A stretch of DNA of 64,000 nucleotides, from assembly GCA_039654915.1 (NCBI GenBank), contig CM077594.1, positions 15,375,001 through 15,439,000 of the forward strand, written 5' to 3'. This document shows, piece by piece, positions 36,771 through 45,947 of this stretch. The position numbers and the translations under genes were made by a program. This DNA comes from Aquilaria yunnanensis. Taxonomy: Eukaryota; Streptophyta; Magnoliopsida; Malvales; Thymelaeaceae. Within the stretch, counting starts at the first letter, position 1; each line of letters begins with the position of its first letter. A model generated the notes under the pieces. The model was not told the DNA's origin and ran no database searches. It was given only the letters and a program-made list of their open reading frames with translations.

Positions 36771-39423
36771 GCCCGATGTGATTGATAATTGAAAAGTGAA
36801 GATTTCGAGCTAGAATTACATTGACTTTGGAAGGCCTCCAAGTCAGATCTGACCTAACAGTTCGCACACATTTTTGAATGACAAGGAATCCTTTGAATAA
36901 ACTTGTATCTTTGATAGCTTGCCAAAGTAATCTAATAGTAAAAATCTCCTAGATTTAGTCCAGAATCTAGGGTGTAGTCTTTGTTAAATGGGCACTTGGT
37001 ATTCTTTTTCTTGGTACAACAAAAAGATGTAATGTGTGCATTCTACCACTTTTTACTAAAATTTCATTTTTACATCCACATATTCTACCACTTTTTACCA
37101 AAAATTTTATTTTTCTTACATCTATCTCTCACTCTTTGCCATTATACTATCCATTATTACCATCACACTTTACTTTGTAAACAATACTACTCGTGGGTGA
37201 AAATAAAAGTTAAGGGAGATTTGATAGTAATGATCTTCAAAGTGCTACCAAATCTAGTAAGAAGGATTCCAAATGTTGCACCTCAACCCTCAAAAGGAAT
37301 TCACAGTGGTTATCAACATCCTTGCAAGAAGTCCGGGGTTAGCTTCCAAAGAAGTTAGCTCTCATATTAAATGACTTCAGTGGCCTCCCAATTCTCACAA
37401 ATGCTCAACACAAGAAAAAGTTCTCAGTCTTACGCAACACAAATTCTCAAAAAAACAAAAAAAAAAAAAAAGTTCATCCCTTCTATCAAATGACAACAAG
37501 GGAAAATCCAAAAAAAGAGAGACTGAGAGCAAACACAAGCAAGTAAGGCCACTTGAATCATCTCATTTCAAGAAGGCTATGATCTCGGTTCTTTGTAACA
37601 AAAACTCCGAAAAGGAAAAAGTTCATCCCTTCCACCAAAAAGCCAACAAGGGAAAATTCAAAACCAAAAAGAACTGAGAACAAGCACGAGCAAGCAAGGC
37701 CACTTGAGTCATCTCACTTCAAGAGAGTTATCAAGTATGTTATCACCATAGCTCACACAAAAAAAAAACAAAAAAAAAAAAGGAAAAAGGGCTCAAACTA
37801 AAAAAAAAAAGAAAGAAAAAAAGTGAGCTATGGATTCTAGACTGAAAACCTGCAAAGGCGGTTTAGAACACAAAAGCAACTTTCAAGCCAAGCATACATA
37901 AAGACCACGATAGTTGGGGGGCAACAGATGAGGTTTAACTTTCTGGAAAGAGTGGCAAGTTTGAGGTCATCACTATTGAGTTTTTCATCATAATCAAATT
38001 TGCTCACGAGTAGTATTAAAAGACCCTTCTTTCAAACCACTTAAACTTAACTTTCCTCAGACTTATCATCCTCATTCAGCTAAAAGCCTATCATTGTGAA
38101 ACTTGTTTCTACCTTATTTAATACTGCTCACGAGTAGTATTAAAAGACCATTCTTTCACACCACTTAAATTTAACTTTCCTTAGACCTAACATCCTCATT
38201 CAGTTAAAAGACTATCATTGTGAATCATGTTTCTACCTTATTTAATACTGCTCACGAGTAGTATTAAAATACCCTTCTTTCACACCACTCAAACTTAACT
38301 TTACTCAGACCTAATATTTACCTCTTAATATTATTCTCATTCAGCTAAAAGACTGCCACAAAAAAAAAAAAACATTCAAACTTAACTTTCCTCACACCTA
38401 ACATTTACCTCTCGATATCATCCTCATTCAGTTAAAAGGCTATTATTGTGAATCATGTTTCTACCTTATTGCCTTGCACAGTTTATGTCTTCGAGTTGGA
38501 AAGGGAAGAGTGGCAGGATATTTTAATTAAAAATAAAGACCGTAAATTACTTTGTCAAGCTTTGCAAATTGATGAAAGTTTTTCTTTAAGGCCAAACCAT
38601 TATTCATTAATGTATGTAGACTTAAAAGTGAGGAGATAGCTTGAGTCTTTCTTTAATAAGATGTGGTTCTTGTAAGAGAAATTTACGATCAAGTGCCATC
38701 ACAAAGGTCTAGAAATGCTCGACCTTCTGTTAAAGGCGAGGTGATACCTTTTATCCACATAAATACCATATTCAGGGGGCAAAATAGTCTCTACGAAGCG
38801 TAAGAGGAATACTGCCAACAAAGAAGTTCAATAGACAAGGGGGCAAGTCTTATGGATCAAAACATGAGTTCAAGGAAGAGCAATCATTCAGATTATAACA
38901 TGGGAATAAGTAAGTGTCGGCACGGTCACAAGAAAAGGGGCAAAGCAGACATTGAAAGTAAAGCCTTTGATGGTATCAAATCCATGACAATGGATGAGTA
39001 CCCGAAAGAGATATAAATTATGAGGCGGGCCAACTTTAAAGAAATTGAGGCCAAAATTCAAGAACAAGTAAAAGAAAGTGGGATTTTGAAAAGAGTTGGG
39101 CTTTTGAGGCAATGGACAAGAGCTGGGAAGCATAAAGAGATTCAATGATAGTCCAAGAAGGCCATTACAAAGAGGATCCAGTAAAACAAAGACATAAAGA
39201 ACTAGATCCATACAAAAAAAAAAAGCCATTAGTTACACATGCTCTGCATTCATGCATTTCATATCATGCATACATAGCCTTTACATAACAAGGACCAAAC
39301 AGGAATCACATTCACATCACAGTTACAGCAATATAAGCTGAGATCTCAATGTCATCAGCTCTTACCAATCTATCACTGGATACACAGCTAATATGCGGGA
39401 CCAACCCGCATCAGGAATTCAAG
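36771..39423 (+). other. Non-coding spacer with tandem repeats
   Basis: No protein domain is seen where pol should be. The stretch holds two copies of a block with AAAGTTCATCCCTTC and CAAGCAAGGCCACTTGA (37440-37730). It then has about four copies of a 124-bp unit containing CTCACGAGTAGTATTAAAA (at 38002, 38126 and 38250) spanning roughly 37990-38470. Short frames such as 38448-38639 have no family signature. Confidence 0.6.
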
Positions 39424-39920
39424 AATAAAGTAGACAATATTGTCAAAAGCTTGGCTACCGATTCAATAATCGAGGCTACACCTGGAAGGATCGGATTGAC
39501 GCCAGCTAGTAGTATCCAAGATAAGAGATAGCTATAGCCAAGGATAAGGCAGATATAAAAAAAAATATAAAATAGACAATATTTTCAAAAGCCTGGCAAT
39601 TGATTCAATAATCGAGGCTACACCTGGAAGGATCGGATTGACGCCAGCTAGTAGTATCCAAGATAAGAGATAGCTATAGCCAAGGATAAGGCAGATATAA
39701 AAAAAATATAAAGTAGAGAATATTGTCAAAAGCCTGGCAATTGATTCAATAATCGAGGCTACACCTGGAAGGACAGGATTGATGCCAGCTTAGCAGCATC
39801 CAAGATAAGAGATAGTTAAAGATAAGACAGACATCAAAAAATATTGTCGTTGAAAATTTGTCAAAAGCGGACAATGGATTCAATAATCGAGGACTGGATC
39901 GACGTCAGCTCGATGGAATA
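39424..39920 (+). repeat. Four 135-142-bp repeats made from Athila RNase H/integrase junction DNA
   Basis: Units carry ATTCAATAATCGAGGC at 39461, 39603, 39743 and 39878. Each unit reads, in one frame, (T)DSIIEAT then a shortcut to GLTPASSIQDKR. The Athila-like element has the same two phrases, DSLIEAT (about 29816-29837) and TPAPWSIQDKKK (about 29930-29965), with intervening codons. The units are thus rearranged, amplified Athila pol DNA lying just before the cargo genes. Confidence 0.75.
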
Positions 39921-40070
39921 TAAAAAATATCTATCACATCAAAATGAAGTAGGATCCACTTTTCCGGTTAAGCGGTGAATACGGTACTCTGTGACTCTCA
40001 AGTCGGTTCTCTCAGTTGCCCATAATAACTGATTTTTTCCTCTCTTATTTCTTTTACTTCCCTCTAGAAA

Positions 40071-40619
40071 ATGGATCCTACTCTTTCTGTCTTACGAAAA
40101 TATTTTCCTTCTCTCCCAATGAACATCCTCAAAAAGATCTACCAAGTTCGCTGTGAACGATTAAGAGCTCTGATGCATAAAGGAATCCCTGAAGATGTAC
40201 GGTGGTTAATTGAAGCTAAGGTTCGTCTGGCAGGTGAAATCCCAGAGGCATTTGTGTCTCACATGCCTGGTGTAGGCAAAAGCTCTTATGCCAAAAAGCG
40301 AAGAGCGAGGAGACTAGGCGTCTGTCATAAATGCGGACGCTGGACCTGTAATACTAAATGTCGTTCTTTAGGGATGATCTCTGATAATCGAGAAGATAAA
40401 ATACGATTCATTAAGAATGGCCTGAGTAAGGACTCATTGGATGATATCCAATTGACTCTTGAGACGCATTCTTGTGGATCCGTGCAACGTGAACTTCTCG
40501 ATTTATGGAGCATTTTTCATGAAGAACGAGAACGATACAGTCCCGGGAATCTGACGTTAAATGACCCTATTTGCCAGCTTGTAAGAAAACTGGATGGGAA
40601 GCAAATCTTCGACTCATAG
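40071..40619 (+). CDS. Carlavirus-like cysteine-rich nucleic-acid-binding protein, copy 1
   Basis: The intact 182-codon ORF has a plant-like start context (AAAATGG). Residues 1-60 are a helical, basic N-terminal part. Residues 68-82 (VGKSSYAKKRRARRL) are strongly basic. Cysteines at 85, 88, 93 and 97 (C-x2-C-x4-C-x3-C) follow, then RFIKNG at 112-117. The order of basic stretch, Cys finger and RFI-type block matches the 11-14-kDa nucleic-acid-binding (Carla_C4) proteins of carlaviruses and relatives, several of which act as RNA-silencing suppressors. A C-terminal extension of about 60 residues (THSCG, NDPICQLVRKLD) is not part of that family as I know it. The match is from memory of the family, not a search. 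Expression and function are unknown. Confidence 0.65.
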   Translation: MDPTLSVLRKYFPSLPMNILKKIYQVRCERLRALMHKGIPEDVRWLIEAKVRLAGEIPEAFVSHMPGVGKSSYAKKRRARRLGVCHKCGRWTCNTKCRSLGMISDNREDKIRFIKNGLSKDSLDDIQLTLETHSCGSVQRELLDLWSIFHEERERYSPGNLTLNDPICQLVRKLDGKQIFDS

Positions 40620-40781
40620 AAGCCGTTAATGCCGTTACTGGACGTAAAACCAGTGGAAGATGTGAGCCACAGTCACAATTACTGTACATACAGTTTGTTA
40701 TATTTGGAAAAGTTTGCATTTTCTTTTGACAGATGTACATGCTCCCCTAAGTGTAATCGACACGTTATCCCTTTTTATCAT

Positions 40782-40788
40782 TATAAAT
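40782..40788 (+). promoter_or_regulatory. TATA box before copy 2
   Basis: TATAAAT stands 121 bp upstream of the ATG at 40909. Equivalent boxes precede copy 3 and the LOG-type ORF, so each cargo gene may be transcribed separately. Confidence 0.55.
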
Positions 40789-40908
40789 GCGTGTTCTTCC
40801 TTCTGATTAAGCAGCGGATAAGATACCCCGTGACTTCTAAATTCGGTTATTCCAGTCTCCTACAATAACTGATTCATTTCCCTCTTCTCTCAAATTCTTC
40901 TCTCATCA

Positions 40909-41457
40909 ATGGATTCTACTCTTTCTGCACTGCGAAAATACTTTCCTTCCATTCCAATAAAAGTCCTTAAAAAGATCTACCTTGCTAGATGTGAAAGAAT
41001 CAGAGTTTTTACACGCAAAGGCATTCCCGATAATGTGCAGTGGATAATTGAAGCTAAGGTCCGTTTGGCGGGTGAAGTTCCAGATGCATTTATGCCCCAC
41101 ATGCCCGGTTTAGGTAAAAGCCGTTATGCCAAAAGGCGAAGAGCAAAGAGACTAGGCGTGTGTTATAAATGTGGGCGATGGAATTGTAATACTAAATGTC
41201 GCTCTTTAGGATACATCTCCACAAATCGTGAAGATAAAAGAAAATTCATTAAGAATGGCTTGCGTAAGGAATCTCTGGAAGATATCCGAGAGACTCTTGA
41301 AACGCATTCTTGTGGAAAAGTGCAAGGTCAAATTGTCAAATTGTGGAGGACTTACCATAAAGAACGAGACCGTTACAGTCTTGGGAATGTGACTGTAAAC
41401 GACCCTGTCTGCCAGCTTGTAAGAAAACTGGATGGGAAGCAAGCCCTCGACTCATAG
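40909..41457 (+). CDS. Carlavirus-like cysteine-rich nucleic-acid-binding protein, copy 2
   Basis: This second intact ORF is again exactly 182 codons and collinear with copy 1 without a single indel. All four finger cysteines (85, 88, 93, 97), the basic run (YAKRRRAKRLG), KFIKNGL and the C-terminal THSCG and NDPVCQLVRKLDGKQ blocks are kept. Many codon differences from copy 1 are silent (for example 6 of the 14 changed codons among the first 30), which suggests protein-level constraint. Its start lies 838 bp after that of copy 1, and the duplicated unit includes the 5' leader and 3' flank. Confidence 0.65.
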   Translation: MDSTLSALRKYFPSIPIKVLKKIYLARCERIRVFTRKGIPDNVQWIIEAKVRLAGEVPDAFMPHMPGLGKSRYAKRRRAKRLGVCYKCGRWNCNTKCRSLGYISTNREDKRKFIKNGLRKESLEDIRETLETHSCGKVQGQIVKLWRTYHKERDRYSLGNVTVNDPVCQLVRKLDGKQALDS

Positions 41458-41607
41458 AAGGCATTGAAGCCATTACTAGATATAAATCAGTGGAAGATGA
41501 GAGCCACAGTCATGATTGCTGTACATATAAGCTGTCATTTGTCTTTTCTTTTGACAATAATGTACTTGCTTCTGTAAGTGTAATTAACACATTATCCCTT
41601 TCATCAC

Positions 41608-41614
41608 TATAAAT
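41608..41614 (+). promoter_or_regulatory. TATA box before copy 3
   Basis: TATAAAT lies 60 bp upstream of the ATG at 41674, within a leader that resembles those of the other copies. Confidence 0.55.
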
Positions 41615-41673
41615 ATGTGTTAGTTATTTTCGTTTCCTACAATCACTAATTTCTTTCTTTGCCTCCTTCATCA

Positions 41674-42222
41674 ATGGAGTCTTCTCTTTCCGCCCTACGA
41701 AAGTATTTTCCTTCCTTCCCAATAAATGTTCTTAAAAAGATTTATCAAGCTAGATGTGAACGATTCAGAGTATTTATGCACAAAGGCATTCCTGATAATG
41801 TGCGGTGGCTAATTGAAGCTAAGGTTCGTTCAGCTGGTGAAGTTCCCGAAGCGTTCTTTCCCCGTATGCCCGGCTTTGGTAAAAGCGCTTATGCCAAAAA
41901 AAGAAGAGCAAAGAGGCTAGGCGTTTGTCATAATTGTGGATGGTGGATTTGCGGCAATAAATGTCGTTCTCCAGGAGTGATCACCAGAAATCGTAATGAT
42001 AGAATAAGATTCATTAAGAATGGCTTGCGTAAGGAATCTCTAGAAGATATTCGAGAGGTTCTTGAAGCGCATTCTTGCGGAATAGTGCAATTTGAGGTTG
42101 TTGGATTATGGATAATTTTCCAAAAAGAACGAGATCGTTACAGTCTTGGGAATCTGACCCTAAACGACCCTGTTTGCCAGTTTGTGAGAAAGCTAGATGA
42201 GATGCAAATCACCGATTCATAG
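41674..42222 (+). CDS. Carlavirus-like cysteine-rich nucleic-acid-binding protein, copy 3
   Basis: The third intact 182-codon ORF starts at the ATG matching the other two copies (MESSLSALRKYFPSF); the upstream in-frame TTG is not used. The finger keeps its cysteines (VCHNCGWWICGNKC), although the arginine after the second cysteine has become W, and the basic run is kept (YAKKRRAKRLG). The C-terminal NDPVCQFVRKLD block is present. It starts 765 bp after copy 2. The downstream flank with CCAGTGGAAGA and ATTACTGTAC is shared by all copies, including the one in the Athila-like element. Confidence 0.65.
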   Translation: MESSLSALRKYFPSFPINVLKKIYQARCERFRVFMHKGIPDNVRWLIEAKVRSAGEVPEAFFPRMPGFGKSAYAKKRRAKRLGVCHNCGWWICGNKCRSPGVITRNRNDRIRFIKNGLRKESLEDIREVLEAHSCGIVQFEVVGLWIIFQKERDRYSLGNLTLNDPVCQFVRKLDEMQITDS

Positions 42223-42274
42223 AAAGCATTGAAGCCATTACTGGACGCAAAGCCAGTGGAAGACGAGGATCAAA

Positions 42275-42725
42275 GTCACGATTACTGTACGTGCTAGCTG
42301 TCGCTTTTGAAATTTTCCTCCCCTTTTGGTAATAATGTATCTACTCCTGACGTGAACCAAAGTCACGATTACTGTACGTACTAGCTGTCGCTTTTGAAAT
42401 TTTCCTCCCCTTTCAGCGATAATGTATCCACTCCTGACATGAGCCATAGTTACGATTACTGTACGTGCTAGCTGTCGCTTTTGAAATTATCCTCCCAATA
42501 ATGTACCCACTCCTGACACGGACTACTGTATATAGCTGCCACTTTTGAAATTTTCCTTCACTTCCGGCAATCACGTACCTACTCCTGACATAAGCTACAA
42601 TCGCGACTACTGTATATTTTAGTTGCTTTTGAAAATTTCCTCCTCTTTTAACGATAGTGTACCCATACCTGACCAGAGTCATACTCGTGACTACTATGAA
42701 TAGCTGGCAATAATGTATCCATTCT
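42275..42725 (+). repeat. Six-unit tandem repeat upstream of the LOG-type ORF
   Basis: Units of about 68-87 bp share GATTACTGTACGTGCTAGCT and CTTTTGAAATTTTCCTC, with starts near 42277, 42364, 42451, 42519, 42603 and 42680. They derive from the 3' flank of the virus-like genes and become more diverged towards the LOG-type ORF. They may act as a promoter region for it, but this is inference. Confidence 0.75.
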
Positions 42726-42760
42726 TGAAAAATAAAATTATTGCCTTATCTCTTCATCTC

Positions 42761-42770
42761 TATAAATATA
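42761..42770 (+). promoter_or_regulatory. TATA box of the LOG-type ORF
   Basis: TATAAATATA is 31-40 bp upstream of the ATG at 42801. It would place transcription start just before that ATG, which argues for 42801 over the upstream in-frame Met at 42741. Confidence 0.55.
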
Positions 42771-42800
42771 TCCTCTTTTCTCACAAGGGTAAGGATAGGA

Positions 42801-43430
42801 ATGGAGAAAACCTCAACTCGTAAATCCCGAACTATTTGTGTATTTTCTGGGGCTTTTCCTGGAAAAGATGAAGAGTATTTAAAAGCAGCCAACCATTTGG
42901 GAAGAGTATTAGCTGAGCGAAAAATACATTTAGTTTATGGAGGAGGTAGTGTCGGATTAATGGGAGGTGTAGCATCAGCAGCATCTCTAGGAGGAAGTCA
43001 AGTTCTGGGTATTATCCCTGGACCTCTGAAATTTATTTCTGGGGGCACGATTGGAGAAGAATTAGTGGTTAAAAATTTGCAAGAGCGTGTGTTACAAATG
43101 CTTTTAAATGCTGATGCTTTTATCGCTCTACCAGGTGGTTTTGGCACATTGGGAGAAGTCTTTCAAATTGCTTCCATGGCCCAACTTAATTTGCATAAAA
43201 AACCCATTGGGCTTTTGAATGTTAACAATTTCTTTACAGGTCTGATAGCTTTTATGGATTATGCTATGCAGAAGAATTTCATATCAAGAATGGCACGGCG
43301 AATCATAATATCCGCAACAACTGCTGAAGAATTGCTAGATAAAATACAAGCTTTTGTTCCTGAACCAGATCCAGCAATGATTCAGATAGACTGGACACGA
43401 CAATCTTTCCCGACCAGTTCACTCCCATAA
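42801..43430 (+). CDS. LOG-type cytokinin riboside 5'-monophosphate phosphoribohydrolase
   Basis: The intact, intronless ORF of 209 codons has LOG-family marks in order: TICVFSGAFPGK (11-22), LVYGGGSVGLMGG (44-56), an arginine at 96 in the QERVLQM block, DAFIALPGGFGTLGEV (105-120, the PGGxGTxxE nucleotide-binding and catalytic motif) and KPIGLLNV (134-141). LOG enzymes release active cytokinin base from its nucleotide in the cytosol. Plant LOG genes normally have several introns, so this copy probably passed through RNA. The lysine next to the conserved Arg in most plant LOGs is replaced (RV for RK). Catalysis is thus likely but unproven. It lies 578 bp after virus-like copy 3, on the same strand, with its own TATA box. 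Confidence 0.85.
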   Translation: MEKTSTRKSRTICVFSGAFPGKDEEYLKAANHLGRVLAERKIHLVYGGGSVGLMGGVASAASLGGSQVLGIIPGPLKFISGGTIGEELVVKNLQERVLQMLLNADAFIALPGGFGTLGEVFQIASMAQLNLHKKPIGLLNVNNFFTGLIAFMDYAMQKNFISRMARRIIISATTAEELLDKIQAFVPEPDPAMIQIDWTRQSFPTSSLP

Positions 43431-43973
43431 TGGTCCTCTACTCACCCTGTTGAAGTATTGTGGAAGAAAGAAGCGATCTGATCCGTTTTTCTTGTCCTTT
43501 AGTTTTATTATCAGCATTTTCTTTCGCGTTTCAGTTTTTCTTTTCAGGAAATTTCTTTTTATAAGATAGTTTCGTCCATGCTGATATTAAAACCATGCGA
43601 CAATGCCTTTAGGTTGGAATGGCTGAGTAAAGAGTAATTTTTATTACTCTTGAGACGCATCCTATTAGGTCTACTAGGCATAACATTTTGGGGTAGTTAA
43701 GCTTTAACCTTATTCGGATGACATATCTCACAAGGGAATCTATATTTACTGAAGAAAATATTAGATGAACCTTGAATATTGATTCCAAACATCCACTCCA
43801 TTTACATAATTTGTCAGTGTTATTGTCATCATCAAGATTCACTCGTTTTAGCGAAGCCTAATTCTTTGCGCTCGCCAATTATGAAAATTCACACTTTCGA
43901 AGAAAATTATTCCAATTTCAATTGCTTTTATATAAATTTCGCTCGAGGTCCTAAGGAAAGCTCCTTAGCCTCA
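43431..43973 (+). other. Cargo 3' flank homologous to the Athila-like element
   Basis: From about 43450 to 43735 the sequence follows 57965-58315 of the Athila-like element. Shared phrases include TATTGTGGAAGA, TGCTGATATTAAAA/TGTTGATATTAAAA, GGCTGAGTAAAGAGTAATTT and CTCTTGAGACGCAT. This marks the right-hand extent of the Athila-derived module inside the Ogre-type element. The remainder is non-coding. Confidence 0.7.
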
Positions 43974-45440
43974 AAATCAATTTTCATCATCGGGGTTTTA
44001 AGGATGGAACCTTTGCCTCGAAAATAATCAATTTTCATCATCGGGGTTTTAAGGATGGAACCTTTGCCTCGAAAATAATCAATTTTCATCATCGGGGTTT
44101 TAAGGATGGAACCTTTGCCTCGAAAACAATCAATTTTCATCATCGGGGTTTTAAGGATGGAACCTTTGCCTCGAAAACAATCAATTTTCATCAGGGTTGT
44201 AAGGATGGAACCTTTGCCTCGAAAATAATCAATTTTCATCATCAGGGTTTTAAGGATGGAACCTTTGCCTTGAAAAGAATCAATTTTCATCATCGGGGTT
44301 TTAAGGATGGAACCTTTGCTTCGAAAACAATCAATTTTCATCAATTCGGGGTTTTAAGGATGGAACCTTTGCCTCGAAAACAATCAATTTTCATCATCGG
44401 GGTTGTAAGGATGGAACCTTTGCCTCGAAAATAATCAATTTTCATCATCAGGGTTTTAAGGATGGAACCTTTGCCTTGAAAAGAATCAATTTTCATCATC
44501 GGGGTTTTAAGGATGGAACCTTTGCCTCGAAAATAATCAATTTTCATCATCGGGGTTTTAAGGATGGAACCTTTGCCTCGAAAACAATCAATTTTCATCA
44601 TCGGGGTTTTAAGGATGGAACCTTTGCCTCGAAAATAATCAATTTTCATCATCGGGGTTTTAAGGATGGAACCTTTGACTCGAAAACAATCAATTTTCAT
44701 CGGGGTTGTAAGGATGGAACCTTTGCCTCGAAAATAATCAATTTTCATCATCGGGGTTTTAAGGATGGAACCTTTGCCTTGAAAAGAATCAATTTTCATC
44801 ATCGGGGTTTTAAGGATGGAACCTTTGCCTCGAAAACAATCAATTTTCATCAATTCGGGGTTTTAAGGATGGAACCTTTGCCTCGAAAACAATCAATTTT
44901 CATCATCGTGGTTTTAAGGATGGAACCTTTGCCTCGAAAATAATCAATTTTCATCATCGGGGTTTTAAGGATGGAACCTTTGACTCGAAAACAATCAATT
45001 TTCATCAGGGTTGTAAGGATGGAACCTTTGCCTCGAAAATAATCAATTTTCATCATCGGGGTTTTAAGGATGGAACCTTTGCCTTGAAAAGAATCAATTT
45101 TCATCATCGGGGTTTTAAGGATGGAACCTTTGCCTCGAAAACAATCAATTTTCATCAATTCGGGGTTTTAAGGATGGAACCTTTGCCTCGAAAACAATCA
45201 ATTTTCATCATCGGGGTTTTAAGGATGGAACCTTTGCCTCGAAAATAATCAATTTTCATCATCAAGGTTTTAAGGATGGAACCTTTGCCTCGAAAACAAT
45301 CAATCAATTCGAGGTTTTAAGGATGGAACCTTTGCCTCGACATCAATCAATCAATCCGGGGTTTTAAGGATGGAACCTTTGCCTCGAGATCAATCAATCA
45401 ATCCGAGGTTTTAAGGATGGAACCTTTGCCTCGAAAACAA
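43974..45440. repeat. 51-bp minisatellite, about 29 units
   Basis: The unit is built around TCATCATCGGGGTTTTAAGG, ATGGAACCTTTGCCTCGAAA and (A)ATAATCAATTT. The period is 51 bp with a few shortened units (TCATCAGGG form) and some with an extra AATTC. Because 51 is divisible by three, long false ORFs appear on both strands, with a 17-residue repeat such as MMKIDCFRGKGSILKTP. Tandem arrays in the 3' region just before the LTR are known in Ogre/Tat elements and can seed satellites. Confidence 0.93.
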
Positions 45441-45690
45441 ATAATCAATCAATCAGTCCATCTTACAACGATAGGAGCTTTCCTATCGTTAGAGGTTCTA
45501 AGGACATTTCCTTAACCTAAAACAAACAATCAATCCATCAGTCCATCTTACAACGATAGGAGCTTTCCTATCGTTAGAGGTTCTAAGGACCTTTCCTTAA
45601 CCTCAAACAAATAATCAATCAATCAGTCCATCTTACAACAATAGGAGCTTTCCTATCGTTAGAGGTTTTAAGGACCTTTCCTTAAACCTT
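45441..45690. repeat. Three 85-bp repeats with a hairpin
   Basis: CAGTCCATCTTACAAC recurs at 45454, 45539 and 45624. The first two units contain a perfect inverted repeat AACGATAGGA / TCCTATCGTT with a 4-base loop; the third has one change. The array ends shortly before the polypurine tract. Confidence 0.85.
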
Positions 45691-45782
45691 ACTGTTTGGG
45701 CGGCGAGAACATTCTCAATGCCTACCTAAGCCGGACGAAATTTGGTAACGACTTTGCATACATCATGTCCCATGAAGCATGC

Positions 45783-45791
45783 AAAGGGGGG
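45783..45791 (+). other. Polypurine tract of the Ogre-type element
   Basis: AAAGGGGGG lies directly before the 3' LTR (starts 45796) and is the expected plus-strand primer. Confidence 0.85.
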
Positions 45792-45795
45792 CAGC

Positions 45796-45913
45796 TGTTG
45801 ACACCCAATTTCGTCCGGGTGTTTTAAAATTTTGAAAAAAATTTTATTAAAAAAAATTAATTTAAAAAAAATATATATTACTATTATTATTAAAAAAAAT
45901 TTAATTAGTTTAA

Positions 45914-45947
<34 letters not shown>

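Noticed and set aside
41659..41673. TTG start five codons before copy 3
   Set aside because: The ATG at 41674 matches the starts of copies 1, 2 and 4 and gives the same 182-codon length.
42741..42800. Upstream in-frame Met for the LOG-type ORF
   Set aside because: The TATA box lies between it and the second Met, and homology begins after the ATG at 42801.
43928..45158. Long frames of 102-170 codons on both strands with 17-residue repeats
   Set aside because: They are produced by a 51-bp tandem array; both strands stay open only because 51 is divisible by three. Not called as proteins.
43974..45440. CRISPR-like direct repeats
   Set aside because: Units are contiguous with no unique spacers and lie inside a plant retrotransposon.
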